NCBI GenBank assembly: GCA_964647905.1 | Contig: CAZYJR010000014.1 | Span: 1-64,000 of the forward strand | DNA length: 64,000 nt | Origin: CAZYJR01 sp964647905 | GTDB lineage: Bacteria; Desulfobacterota; DSM-4660; Desulfatiglandales; HGW-15 | Direction: 5' to 3' | Part shown: piece by piece, positions 7,917 through 16,027 of the stretch | Layout: each line of letters begins with the position of its first letter | Position numbering within the stretch: the stretch's first letter is position 1 | Program-made: the position numbers and the translations under genes | Notes under the pieces: generated by a model | What the model saw: the letters and a program-made list of their open reading frames with translations, nothing else | Told to the model about the DNA's origin: nothing | Database searches by the model: none

Positions 7917-8847
7917 TGCCCACTCCCGGAAGGGGCTGAAGGGATGGCCTCCCGCAGCCGTAACCGTCCCTCGCGTGCAGGAGATCGGCCACCACTTCGA
8001 GCCCGTGGATCACCCGTGGAGACGGTCTATCGATAAGATCGGACTCCACCAAGTGGACCCGGTCTTCCCTAACCGCCGGAATGCTCTCCCACTGGAGCCA
8101 AGCCCTCCTCGCTTTCTCAAAGGCCCCGCCACGCTCCATGGAAGAGATCAGAATCACCTCCGGCTGCAAGGCCAGGACTTGCTCCAGGCCCAGCCTGGGG
8201 TAGTGGGCCCGGTAATCGGCCGTCACATTGACACCTCCTGCCAGGCGGATGACGTCATGGTGCAGGGTCTCGCGGTTGACGCTCATGATCGGGCGTATGT
8301 TTATTTGCATGAACACGCGCGGACTCCCGGTTCCGCTTACCCGCTCCAAGACGCTTCTGAGCCGCTGCTCGAGCCGGGCGGCCGTCTCATCCGCGTGCTC
8401 CTTGACCCCGCACACCTCTCCCACCCGTGCAACCGTCCGGATCATGCCGGAAACGGTTCTCGGGTTGACGGTATAAACGGCCACTCCGGCCTCTTGAAGC
8501 AGCCGCACCAACCCCGGCTTGTTCCCGTCCACGGTCCCGATCACCAAGTCGGGCTCCAACTCCAGTATCCGCTCGGCATTGAGCCTGACAAAGCTCCCCA
8601 CCCTGGGCCTTTCGGCCGCCTCGGGCGGGTAGGTGCTGAACTCAGTCACACCCACAATCCGTTCACCCAGGCCCAGGGCGAAGAGGATCTCGGTCACACT
8701 GGGCGCCAGGGAGACGATTCGCTCCGGCCTATCCGGGATCGCAACCACCCGCCCGGCCGAATCCTCGAAGGCACCCCCGAGGGCCTGCCCTGCGGCGAGA
8801 AGAACCGCCACCCCGCATGCGGCCGTCAGGACCAAAAGCCTCTTCAT
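7906..8847 (-). CDS. btuF: Cobalamin-binding periplasmic protein (BtuF type)
   Basis: A class III periplasmic binding protein of about 313 residues with a signal peptide (MKRLLVLTAACGVAVLLAAG), the BtuF start motif RPERIVSLAPSVTEILFALG and an RVGSFVRLNAERILELEPDL block. ATG 8847 is chosen; a GTG one codon upstream (8850) is equally near the GGAGG site. It is the first gene after the cobalamin riboswitch and its terminator. The protein delivers corrinoid to the BtuCD permease. The family also contains heme- and siderophore-binding relatives, but the riboswitch argues for B12. Confidence 0.9.
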   Translation of the reverse strand: MKRLLVLTAACGVAVLLAAGQALGGAFEDSAGRVVAIPDRPERIVSLAPSVTEILFALGLGERIVGVTEFSTYPPEAAERPRVGSFVRLNAERILELEPDLVIGTVDGNKPGLVRLLQEAGVAVYTVNPRTVSGMIRTVARVGEVCGVKEHADETAARLEQRLRSVLERVSGTGSPRVFMQINIRPIMSVNRETLHHDVIRLAGGVNVTADYRAHYPRLGLEQVLALQPEVILISSMERGGAFEKARRAWLQWESIPAVREDRVHLVESDLIDRPSPRVIHGLEVVADLLHARDGYGCGRPSLQPLPGVGNGP

Positions 8848-8882
8848 CACCGGGACATCCTCCGATTCAAAGCCCTCGCCAT

Positions 8883-8917
8883 AAAAAATCCCCGAACCGA
8901 CTCATCGGTCCGGGGAT
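8883..8917 (-). terminator. Intrinsic terminator of the cobalamin riboswitch
   Basis: The minus strand reads ATCCCCGGACCGA, a four-base loop, TCGGTTCGGGGAT and then six T residues. It lies after the aptamer and before btuF, fitting an attenuator that stops transcription when cobalamin is bound. Confidence 0.85.
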
Positions 8918-8984
8918 CTCCCTTTTCATCCTCGAACGATCCGGGGATTCATCGCCTGTCCGCGGAGGCGCATCCCCAGGGTCC

Positions 8985-9170
8985 CAGGCAGGTCTTCTGA
9001 CTTCCCTCCCCTTCAGGCGGCCTTCCCGTTCCAGGCTCGGAACAGTGGCACGGATAAGGCCTGAAGAGCTCCCCCTTCCGCGCACCGGACGGAAAAGAGG
9101 CAAGGGTTACAGCGGCGGGCCCGTCCCCGACTCTCACGGGGTTCCCTATTATGCCCCGGAGGGCACCTGG
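8985..9170 (-). promoter_or_regulatory. Cobalamin (AdoCbl-type) riboswitch
   Basis: Minus-strand reading gives the canonical elements in order: AGGTGCC, AATAGGGAACCCCGTGAGAG, ACGGGCCCGCCGCTGTAACC, GTGCCACTG, GGGAAGGC and the B12 box AAGTCAGAAGACCTGCC. A terminator and btuF follow directly. Confidence 0.96.
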
Positions 9171-9183
9171 ATCTATCACTGCC

Positions 9184-9211
9184 ACTATCCGCACCGCGGC
9201 GGAAATGTCAA
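9184..9211 (-). promoter_or_regulatory. Sigma-70 promoter of the cobalamin operon
   Basis: On the minus strand TTGACA (9206-9211) and GATAGT (9184-9189) are 16 bp apart. The expected start, near 9177, lies just before the aptamer. Confidence 0.6.
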
Positions 9212-9265
9212 GACCCTCTGTCCTAATGTTATTGTCCTTGTTGACCGGAATTCGGACGGCGAATG

Positions 9266-10249
9266 TCAAGCCTCCTCGAGGATCTCCGAGTTCAGGCAGT
9301 TGGGCGGGACCTTCCCCTGAAAGAAGGCCTTGAGGTTCTCGCGGTCAACGAGCCCCATCCTGGTGCGGGTCTCGATGGTCCCGCTTCCCACATGGGGAAG
9401 CAGGATTACGTTGGCCATGCCTGTGAGGGCCGGATGGATCTCGGGCTCGTTCTCGAACACGTCAAGGCCCGCGCCTGCAATTGACCCGGCTTGCAGCGCC
9501 CGGACAAGGGAGGCCTCGTTGATCACCTCGCCCCGCGCCGTATTGATTATGAAAGCGGAGGGTTTCATCAGGGCCAGCTCGTCGGGACCGATGAAATGGC
9601 GGGTTTCGGGCGTGGAGGGCAGATGCAGGGACACGAAGTCGGATTCCCGCAGGAGGTCCTCTTTGGCCGCGAACCCGGCACCGAGCTCCTGTTCAATAGC
9701 GGGATCCGTCTTGCTGCGTTTGTAATACAAGACGCGCATATCAAAACCGGCGGCCCGTCTTGCTACCGCACGGCCGATGCGGCCGAAACCGATCAGGCCC
9801 AAGGTCTTTCCATGGACGTCTGCGCCCAGGTACAGCAACGGGCTCCAACCTTGGAATCCGCCTTTCCGCGCAAAGGCGTCCCCCTCGACTATACGGCGGG
9901 CCACGCCAAGTATGAGCGCCATGGCAAGGTCCGCGGTGGTCTCGGTAAGAACGCCCGGAGTGTTGCTGACGGCGATTCCTCTGGCCGTAGCCGCGTCCAA
10001 ATCGATATTGTCGTAGCCCACCGCGTAGTTCGCGATCATCTTCAGCCGGGGTCCGGCGGCGTCCATGACCTCGGCATCGATCCTATCGGTCAAGAGGGAC
10101 AACAGCGCATCCTTTTCCTTGACCCCGGATATCAGCTCCCCGCGGGTGAGGACCCTGTCTTCTGGGTTGCAGGTAACATCAAAATCCTCCTCCAGGGCCT
10201 CCATGGCCGCAGGCGGCAGCCGCCGCGTCACAAACACCGATGGTCTCAT
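9266..10249 (-). CDS. D-isomer-specific 2-hydroxyacid dehydrogenase (glyoxylate/hydroxypyruvate reductase-like)
   Basis: A 327-residue protein with the NAD(P)-binding core GKTLGLIGFGRIGRAVARRA and the catalytic set of the family: Arg in NTARGEVINEASLV, Glu in DVFENEPEIH, and His in LLPHVGSGT. NYAVGYDNID is the usual substrate-domain block. The ATG at 10249 with AAAGGG upstream is preferred over an in-frame ATG nine codons earlier. Such enzymes reduce glyoxylate or hydroxypyruvate, or act on longer 2-oxoacids; the exact substrate cannot be read from sequence. It ends about 55 bp upstream of the cobalamin-operon promoter. Confidence 0.88.
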   Translation of the reverse strand: MRPSVFVTRRLPPAAMEALEEDFDVTCNPEDRVLTRGELISGVKEKDALLSLLTDRIDAEVMDAAGPRLKMIANYAVGYDNIDLDAATARGIAVSNTPGVLTETTADLAMALILGVARRIVEGDAFARKGGFQGWSPLLYLGADVHGKTLGLIGFGRIGRAVARRAAGFDMRVLYYKRSKTDPAIEQELGAGFAAKEDLLRESDFVSLHLPSTPETRHFIGPDELALMKPSAFIINTARGEVINEASLVRALQAGSIAGAGLDVFENEPEIHPALTGMANVILLPHVGSGTIETRTRMGLVDRENLKAFFQGKVPPNCLNSEILEEA

Positions 10250-10276
10250 AGGCCCTTTCCCTTTTTTGAAACGCAC

Positions 10277-10729
10277 CTATGCCTTTTCCAATCGGTCCAG
10301 GTTCTCCAGATCCGCCATATCCTGTACACGACCGGTTGCTCGTTTGTTTTTCTCCAGATTCTCAAGGTCAATAAAATCTATTTCCAGATCCTGTATCTTC
10401 ACCCTTAGCTTGCTTTCGTAACAATCTTCAAAATTCAGGCCTTTCAACGTAGTCAATAAATCTATCCGATTCGGGGGATAGCCCAACTGAATTACCTGAT
10501 CTTTTTCAGTAAAATCTTCACCTTCGAGATCGAGAGATCCAAAGCCGAAGTCCTCTAATGCCTGCAATATCCTTCTAGCGTTGTCTAATGACGAATCAAT
10601 CCATATACCAAGATCTTTTGTGTAGCGTGGATGCCCGTGGACCGCCACAGCATACCCTCCTACTACCAAGTAGCGTACATCATTTGCGTTTAAAGACTCT
10701 ATAAACTCTCTGAAATCCTTGCTCAGCAT
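10277..10729 (-). CDS. Nucleotidyltransferase-fold protein (possible toxin-like partner)
   Basis: A 150-residue protein with the start of a minimal nucleotidyltransferase fold, YLVVGGYAVAVHGHPRYTKD, then LGIWID. The fold normally has D-x-D at this point; here it reads D-L-G, so the second metal-binding Asp is missing and activity is doubtful. It overlaps the 3' end of a small upstream gene by 50 bp, a pairing often seen in nucleotidyltransferase-based toxin-antitoxin-like modules. Base composition is more AT-rich than in the neighbours, which hints at horizontal acquisition. Biological role unknown. Confidence 0.75.
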   Translation of the reverse strand: MLSKDFREFIESLNANDVRYLVVGGYAVAVHGHPRYTKDLGIWIDSSLDNARRILQALEDFGFGSLDLEGEDFTEKDQVIQLGYPPNRIDLLTTLKGLNFEDCYESKLRVKIQDLEIDFIDLENLEKNKRATGRVQDMADLENLDRLEKA

Positions 10730-10868
10730 CGTATCTCCACGAGTTGTACTCTGCTCTTATTTGCTCCAACGCCTGCAGTCGCTCTTCGTGGGATTTCTTC
10801 TTCCAAAAGACCGAATCAGGGGGTTGCTGGCCAATCTTGTATTTCTTGACCGTTTTGCAGATTGCCAT
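10680..10868 (-). CDS. Small conserved protein paired with the nucleotidyltransferase
   Basis: A 62-residue basic protein (MAICKTVKKYKIGQQPPDSV, then FWKKKSHEERLQALEQIRAEY). I know this short type as a frequent upstream partner of small nucleotidyltransferase genes. ATG 10868 is chosen; an in-frame ATG six codons upstream is possible. Its last 50 bases overlap the nucleotidyltransferase start in another frame, so the two are coupled. It may serve as the antitoxin-like half; this is inference from arrangement only. Confidence 0.7.
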   Translation of the reverse strand: MAICKTVKKYKIGQQPPDSVFWKKKSHEERLQALEQIRAEYNSWRYDAEQGFQRVYRVFKRK

Positions 10869-10923
10869 GGACGATTCTCTTCTCAAGAAAAGGGGAAAGC
10901 CGGGTGAGTGCCTTGATTCTAAC

Positions 10924-10937
10924 GGTATTATAATACC
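10924..10937. promoter_or_regulatory. 14-bp perfect palindrome upstream of the nucleotidyltransferase pair
   Basis: GGTATTATAATACC is a perfect palindrome 55 bp upstream of the small partner's start and contains a TATAAT -10-like hexamer. Such a site fits an operator for an autoregulated module. Confidence 0.45.
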
Positions 10938-11051
10938 CTATACTCACTCACTGAAAAGATCAACCTCAAGAGGATTTCTTCGGAGACCGGGTTTACCGGG
11001 CGGCCGCCCACGCCGGTGCTGAGGGATGGACCCCTGGATAGGAGCAATTCC

Positions 11052-11080
11052 TTGACAGGCCTTGAAGGTGGTCATATAAT
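11052..11080 (+). promoter_or_regulatory. Perfect consensus sigma-70 promoter ahead of the catalase remnant
   Basis: TTGACA (11052-11057), a 17-bp spacer and TATAAT (11075-11080) match the consensus exactly. It points into the catalase fragment that begins about 75 bp later. Confidence 0.75.
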
Positions 11081-11155
11081 CAGTAATAGTTAGCGATAAG
11101 GGATGGTCGAGCGGCTTTTCCCGGAGCCGTGAACCCGAAGCAAACGATATCTAAC

Positions 11156-11877
11156 CCAAGGAGATCGGCGAGGATTTCGCCTGGGACATCTTTGATATAA
11201 GCAAGGTGTGGCCGCACGGGGAGGTACCGCCGATCAAGGTGGGGAAGCTGGTGCTCGACCGCAACCCGGCCAACTACTTCGCGGAAGTGGAGCAGGCGGC
11301 CTTCTGCCCAGGGAATGTGGTGCCCGGGATCGCCGTCTCTCCGGACAAGATGCTCCAGGCAAGGGTCTTTTCCTACCACGACACCCATCTCCACAGGCTG
11401 GGACCCAACTACCACCTGATTCCGGTCAATGCGCCCAAGAACGCCCCCGAGACCAGCTATCAGCGTGACGGGTTCATGCGGGTCGACGCCAACGGAGGGG
11501 GCGGGCCGAACTACTGGCCGAACAGCTTCGGCGGGCCCGCACCGGACCCAACGGCTGCCGAGCCCTCCTTGGAAATCTCAGGGCAGGCGGCGCGCTTTCC
11601 CTTCAACCATCTCAATGACGACTTTGTCCAGCCGGGCAACCTCTACCGCAACGTGATGACGGATGAGGCCAGGGAGCACCTCGTGGGCAACATCGTAAGC
11701 CTCCTGAGCAACGCCAAGAAGCGCATCCAAATGCGCCAGACCGCGTTGTTTTACAAGGCTGACAAGGACTACGGCACCCGGGTGGCCAAAGGCTTGGGGC
11801 TGGAGATAAAGGAGATCGAGCGATTGGCGGGCATGTCCAATGAGGAAAGCGCGGAGGCCACCAAGGACACGGTGTAG
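11156..11877 (+). pseudogene. kat: Catalase, N-terminally deleted remnant
   Basis: After an in-frame TAA the frame reads KEIGEDFAWDIFDISKVWPH, then VGKLVLDRNPANYFAEVEQA and MLQARVFSYHDTHLHRLGPN, continuing to a stop at 11877. This is the C-terminal half of a monofunctional heme catalase. The FSYHDTHLHRLG stretch corresponds to the region of the proximal heme-ligand Tyr. The N-terminal half with the distal catalytic His and Asn is absent (about 240 residues remain of roughly 480). A GTG at 11206 could start a shorter product, but it could not form an active catalase. Loss fits an anaerobic lifestyle. Confidence 0.85.
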
Positions 11878-11895
11878 CCCCCCGGGATCTTCCTC

Positions 11896-11935
11896 GAGCG
11901 CCGGGGGTCGATGCTCACGCTTGGCCCCGGCGCTC
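11896..11935. terminator. Strong hairpin between convergent genes (possible bidirectional terminator)
   Basis: GAGCGCCGGGG and CCCCGGCGCTC form an 11-bp perfect stem between the catalase remnant (plus) and the cupin gene (minus). There is no T-run on either side, so it is only terminator-like. Confidence 0.4.
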
Positions 11936-11947
11936 TACGCCCCGGAC

Positions 11948-12292
11948 TCAGGCCTCCCCCCGCCTCGGCACGATGCAGACGAAACAGAAGGGCTCCTTCC
12001 CGTCGTTCGAAAATCTGTGGGTCTCGTTCGGGCCGACAAACACATAGTCCCCTTCTTTCAACGGGTGCTCAAGGCCGCTTTCGTCTGTAAGGACGCCGTC
12101 ACCCGACTCAACCTTCACTACGTGCGGAAAGTCGTGGGAGTGATACGGGCTCTTTCCACCGGGCTCCACAGTGAAGTAACGCAGTGCGATCTCATCCGAT
12201 CCGTCTACCGGCCCGATAATGACCTGCTTGGTGACCCCTTCAAAACCGGTCGAGTCGGCGAACGGGACCTCTTCCAGCCTCTTGATTACCAT
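11948..12292 (-). CDS. Single-domain cupin protein
   Basis: A 114-residue cupin with the two metal-site motifs: YHSHDFPHVVKVESG (HxH..E-like motif 1) and VFVGPNETHRFSNDGKEPF (motif 2 with His). GGAGGGC precedes ATG 12292. Small cupins of this type bind a divalent metal and serve as sensors, isomerases or dioxygenases; nothing in the sequence selects among these. It stands alone between the catalase remnant and the TraB-like gene. Confidence 0.8.
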   Translation of the reverse strand: MVIKRLEEVPFADSTGFEGVTKQVIIGPVDGSDEIALRYFTVEPGGKSPYHSHDFPHVVKVESGDGVLTDESGLEHPLKEGDYVFVGPNETHRFSNDGKEPFCFVCIVPRRGEA

Positions 12293-12359
12293 CGGTTTTG
12301 CCCTCCTGTTGTCAATTCCGCGTTTTCCCTCTCCCGCCCTTGCAGGCTCAAGATGAGGA

Positions 12360-13193
12360 TCAGTGCGCCGGCGGGCCCTTGACCTCGCATCCGTCGGCTT
12401 CCAGCAGCCTGAGCAGACCGGGGATGTGCGGGGCCCCCACGAAGATGACCGCTCCGCCCTGCTCCAGCTCGGGCTTCATGCGCAGGTGGAACAGGTGATC
12501 CCGCTTGCCGATCACCTCGGGGCGGCGGGTCGGGAAGCTGAGGGAAAGCAGCCGGATCCCGTCAAAGTCGGCATCGGCGTAAGCCTTTGCATATTCCTCC
12601 GCCATTTTCTTCCACTGCCCGTGCCTCTCCAGGAATCCGTGGATCCGCTCCAGGGAGAGGGATTCCAGGACTTGGATCTGCTCCTCGATGGATTCCAGAT
12701 AGACGATGAGTTTGCCCATCTCGAGCGCCGTGCTATACGCCTCGTAATCCACGGAATGCTTCCAACCAAGGCCCTCGAGGTAAGAAGACCACAGGGTGAA
12801 AAAGGCCAGCCAGGGCTTCATTCCCTCAACCAGGTCATAGGCGGGGTTTTCTCCTTTTCTGCCCAGGGCCTGAAACAAGGCCGAGGCCTTGCTCGACCGG
12901 CGGCCGGGGAACAGGGCCGTGTTGACCCCGCGGATCGTCTCATCCGAGAGGCCGTCAAACAGGTGCTCACCCTTCTCGGCCGCCCCGGCCTCGCGGACCC
13001 GGGCCATGGCCTCGGGCTCCAGGGGCCCCTCCAACAAGACCACACGCGAGTCCTCGAGAAGGCCCTCCAGGGAGGAGCGAAAACTCCATGGGATGAAGTG
13101 GGCCGTCCCCACCAACCGTGAGACCTTTTCCCCTGCGGCCACTTCCCAGACCGTTCTCAGCTCCCTTGCTCTGGGTCTCCTGAGCCTAATCAC
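12360..13193 (-). CDS. TraB/GumN-like domain protein
   Basis: A protein of about 277 residues starting VWEVAAGEKVSRLVGTAHFI, the characteristic opening of the TraB/GumN (Tiki-related) fold, and ending with GGAVIFVGAPHIPGLLRLLE, the second conserved block with Gly-x-x-His. No signal peptide is seen. The GTG start at 13193 follows AAAGG at good distance; a TTG at 13211 lacks a site. Relatives include metal-dependent proteases and proteins of unknown function. It ends 67 bp upstream of the cupin gene. Confidence 0.75.
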   Translation of the reverse strand: MIRLRRPRARELRTVWEVAAGEKVSRLVGTAHFIPWSFRSSLEGLLEDSRVVLLEGPLEPEAMARVREAGAAEKGEHLFDGLSDETIRGVNTALFPGRRSSKASALFQALGRKGENPAYDLVEGMKPWLAFFTLWSSYLEGLGWKHSVDYEAYSTALEMGKLIVYLESIEEQIQVLESLSLERIHGFLERHGQWKKMAEEYAKAYADADFDGIRLLSLSFPTRRPEVIGKRDHLFHLRMKPELEQGGAVIFVGAPHIPGLLRLLEADGCEVKGPPAH

Positions 13194-13235
13194 CCTATGA
13201 CCTTTCTCCAAGGGCCTGCGGCCCGTCCGGGCGGA

Positions 13236-14084
13236 TCAAGGCAGAATCGCCCCCCTGATCGCATCCAACAGGGAGGGCCTCCTCAGGACAAACTCCGCCT
13301 CTTCATAATCCGGGCCCGGCACCCCGCCCCACTTCTCCTTGAACCGCCTGAGCCCCGGGCTGAGGCCCAGGCCCAGATGCACGAAGCGCTTCCCGCGCTC
13401 CCTGCTCACCTCGATGAGCTCGTTGCAAAGGAGGTCCGATGCCCCGGGCACATAGGGCCTCCTGGAGTGGCACCCGATTACATAGGTAGAGAAGGGGCCC
13501 GGCTCCAGATCCACCACCCAGAAGGCCAGGAGAGTCCCGCGAGCATCCCTGGCATTGAGCACGAGGGAGTCTCCCGAGCCGGCAACGAACCGGGGCATCT
13601 TCCACAGGAGGTCCTGAGCCCGGTGAGGCAGGCTTGCCCGGCAGATGAACTCCAGAGTGAGCCGGCGATGCTCCTCGCCCATGATCCGGGCCCTCTCCAC
13701 TCGAGCCTCCTTCGCCGCCCTCCTTGCCGCCCGCCGCGCAGCCCCCCCGGGTTCGAAGCCCTCCAGACTGACCGTGTAATAGGCATCCTGGCGCCGCTCC
13801 CTGCAGGCCCCGGGAACCGCATCGGGTATCCTCGGCCCCATCACCGAAGCGAAGCCAGGGTTGAACCGCTCCAGGATGCGGCCCAGGGACTCGGCCGAGA
13901 ATTCCCGCCCGGGCCCTTCATAGGAGAGCGGGTAACCCACCACCACGATCCAGTCGTTCCTTACAAAGCACAGGAAGTCTTCCGCCAGGACCGGCTCTCC
14001 CCCTGAGACGCTCTGCATCAGGGAAAGACCGTGCTCCGGTACGGTCGCCCGCTCCACGATGCTCTTCCGCTCTTGAGCGTCCAT
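13236..14084 (-). CDS. GNAT-like acyltransferase (paralog of the gene at 18229)
   Basis: A 282-residue protein whose C-terminal half resembles FemAB/LPG-synthase-like GNAT domains: YVPGASDLLCNELIEVSRER, then LGLGLSPGLRRFKEKWGG. It is clearly paralogous to the protein at 18229, sharing the opening helix, an Arg/Ala-rich middle helix, PGASDLL and the RRFKEKWGG block. ATG 14084 is chosen because it aligns with the paralog's start; an in-frame start at 14165 would overlap the upstream gene. It lies 47 bp after the SDR-radical SAM gene on the same strand and is probably cotranscribed. Transfer of an acyl or aminoacyl group is inferred from fold; the substrate is unknown. Confidence 0.75.
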   Translation of the reverse strand: MDAQERKSIVERATVPEHGLSLMQSVSGGEPVLAEDFLCFVRNDWIVVVGYPLSYEGPGREFSAESLGRILERFNPGFASVMGPRIPDAVPGACRERRQDAYYTVSLEGFEPGGAARRAARRAAKEARVERARIMGEEHRRLTLEFICRASLPHRAQDLLWKMPRFVAGSGDSLVLNARDARGTLLAFWVVDLEPGPFSTYVIGCHSRRPYVPGASDLLCNELIEVSRERGKRFVHLGLGLSPGLRRFKEKWGGVPGPDYEEAEFVLRRPSLLDAIRGAILP

Positions 14085-14131
14085 AAGGAAAAGCGCCTCT
14101 TCCCCGGGAGCCGACCGGCGCACCCTGGATC

Positions 14132-16018
14132 TCAGATGTTGTAGAGATAGTGGCACACCCGGCACCCCTCCGGAGCGGGAGGCATGGCCTCGGCGGCCTT
14201 CTCCAGTGAGCGCTGGGGACCGGAGGAGTGCATGAAGCTCTCCATGAGAGACTCCTCATGGACCTTCACCCGCCTCTCAAAGCTCTCCCGGTAGAAGAGG
14301 CAGGTCTCGCTCTCCCATACCCCGGCCAGATCCTCCTCCGGCACCCGCCCGTAGTGGACCGTGGGCATGACCACCTCCTCGCCCAGGAACGTGGTCGGGC
14401 CCCCGATACAGAGGTTGATGCAGGGCCCCACGGCGCCGTCGTGCCGAATGAAAAGTGAGTTCCGGGGATCCTGATCGCAGACCGGCTGCTCCTCCGGCGT
14501 GAAGGAGAAGTCCGTGGTCTTGACGTTGAGCTTCCTGGCCAGCCGCTTGGCCCTGGAAAGGGCCCTTGCCACTTGCTTGACCTCCCGGGTCTCGCTGGTC
14601 GAAAACAAACCGAAACCTTTTCCCCGCTCCCCCCGGATCACGTCGCACTGCTTGAAGTTCAACTGGTCCACGCCCAGCGTGCGGGCAAGCCGGACCATGT
14701 CTTCCAGTTGGTGGGCGTTCATGTGCATGATCACGAAGTTTATCATGATCTTGGGGAGCCCCCCCCTCCTGAGCTCCACCAGTGCGGAGACATTCTCGCA
14801 GACCTTATCGAAGTCCGCCCCTCTCCGGACTTCTTCGTAGACCTCCTTGTCGGCCCCGTCCATTGAGATGCAGATCCAGTCCATCCCGGCCTGGATGAGG
14901 TCACGGGCCTTGTCCCGGTCCAGCAGCAGGCCGCCCGTGAGTATCCCGGTCTCACACTCAGCGGCATTCGCCTCCTTGACCCACTCCACCAACCTCGGCT
15001 GGAGCAAGGGCTCCCCGCCGCCGGTAAAATCCACCGATCGGACCTCGGAGAGGTAAGGCTTAACGGCATCCCAGGTCTCCTGGGCCATGAGGCCCTTGTT
15101 AGGGGCATTCTTTCGGATCTCGGCCCAGGGGCACATGACGCATCCGAGGTTGCACGCGATGGATGATTCCACCTGGAAGAGCTTCCACCGGCGCTCCTTG
15201 AGCGACTTCTTCCTGACCACCCGGTCCCTCAGTCCCGCCAGCCTCCGATCCACCAGCGACGGAAAGATCAAAGCGGCGGTGGACAGCCACCTGCCTTCCC
15301 GCTCCAGCCAGACCTCGCCGGGCGGTCCTTTGGCCGCCTTCATGACCTGCTCGGCTATGTCGAACTTGGGCAGTCCGCAGCTTTCCGACGGGCAGAGCCC
15401 GGGCCTGGATTCCTCCCTTAGGGCGTTCTCTTCAAACGACGTATCAATGGTCCCCGGGTAGACGTTGACCACATCGATCCCGGCCGGCCCCAGCTCCAGG
15501 CGCATGGTGTTGCTCATGACCGCCAGCGCGGACTTGCTCCCTCCGTACACCCCAACCGTGGGGATGGGGACCCGGCCCGCGCAGGAGACGATGTTCACGA
15601 CCCTGCCCGCCCCTCTCTCCTTCATGTGCGGGACCAGAGCCTTGATCAAGAAGAGAGGCGAGAATGTGTTGAGCTCGAAGAGGTGGCGGATGTTTTGCTC
15701 GGTGGCCTCCTCCATGAGGGCGAAGTAGCCGATCCCCGCGATATTGAAGATCGCGTCCAGGTGCCCCATTGCCTTCAAGGCCTCGCCGGCCAAGCGCTCC
15801 GCCTCGCCCTTTGCCGAGAGGTCGGCCGTGACCGGCACGGCCCGCGTGGCCTCCGGGAGCATGGAAATCAGCTCCTCCAGGGCCTTCACAGAACGTGACG
15901 TCACAACCAGGTGTGCGCCGCTCTCGGCCAGCTCGCGGACGAGAGCAGATCCCAGGCCGCCTGTTGCGCCTGTGACAAGGACATGCTTCCCGCTGTAATC
16001 GTAAGTAGGCTCGCTCAT
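14132..16018 (-). CDS. Fused short-chain dehydrogenase-radical SAM/SPASM enzyme
   Basis: A 628-residue fusion. Residues 1 to about 260 are a classical SDR with VTGATGGLGSALVRELA (cofactor motif), NIAGIG, catalytic Ser in NIVSCAGR and YGGSK. Residues about 280-628 are a radical SAM protein with CNLGCVMC (4Fe-4S site), FTGGGEPLLQP and a cysteine-rich C-terminus (CDQD, GPCINLC, CRVCHYLY) like SPASM auxiliary clusters. ATG 16018 precedes a clean SDR start; the longer frame to 16165 crosses the promoter. There is no obvious ribosome binding site, and a TATAAT box lies only about 10 bp upstream, so the mRNA may be almost leaderless. The fusion implies redox work coupled to a radical step on one substrate. 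Substrate unknown. Confidence 0.88.
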   Translation of the reverse strand: MSEPTYDYSGKHVLVTGATGGLGSALVRELAESGAHLVVTSRSVKALEELISMLPEATRAVPVTADLSAKGEAERLAGEALKAMGHLDAIFNIAGIGYFALMEEATEQNIRHLFELNTFSPLFLIKALVPHMKERGAGRVVNIVSCAGRVPIPTVGVYGGSKSALAVMSNTMRLELGPAGIDVVNVYPGTIDTSFEENALREESRPGLCPSESCGLPKFDIAEQVMKAAKGPPGEVWLEREGRWLSTAALIFPSLVDRRLAGLRDRVVRKKSLKERRWKLFQVESSIACNLGCVMCPWAEIRKNAPNKGLMAQETWDAVKPYLSEVRSVDFTGGGEPLLQPRLVEWVKEANAAECETGILTGGLLLDRDKARDLIQAGMDWICISMDGADKEVYEEVRRGADFDKVCENVSALVELRRGGLPKIMINFVIMHMNAHQLEDMVRLARTLGVDQLNFKQCDVIRGERGKGFGLFSTSETREVKQVARALSRAKRLARKLNVKTTDFSFTPEEQPVCDQDPRNSLFIRHDGAVGPCINLCIGGPTTFLGEEVVMPTVHYGRVPEEDLAGVWESETCLFYRESFERRVKVHEESLMESFMHSSGPQRSLEKAAEAMPPAPEGCRVCHYLYNI

Positions 16019-16027
16019 AATTAATAG

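Noticed and set aside
7363..9000. Plus-strand open frame of 545 codons
   Set aside because: It lies antisense to btuC and btuF, which have clear motifs and coupled starts. Its product is Pro/Arg/His-rich with no recognisable motif, typical of a shadow frame in GC-rich DNA.
11090..11150. tRNA-like words (GGTCGAGCGGC, GAACCCG) downstream of the consensus promoter
   Set aside because: No acceptor stem, anticodon arm or T-loop can be assembled around them.
11206..11877. Short functional catalase-like gene starting at GTG 11206
   Set aside because: The fragment lacks the distal catalytic residues and half of the fold, and recognisable catalase sequence continues upstream of this GTG to an in-frame stop. 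A remnant is the better reading.
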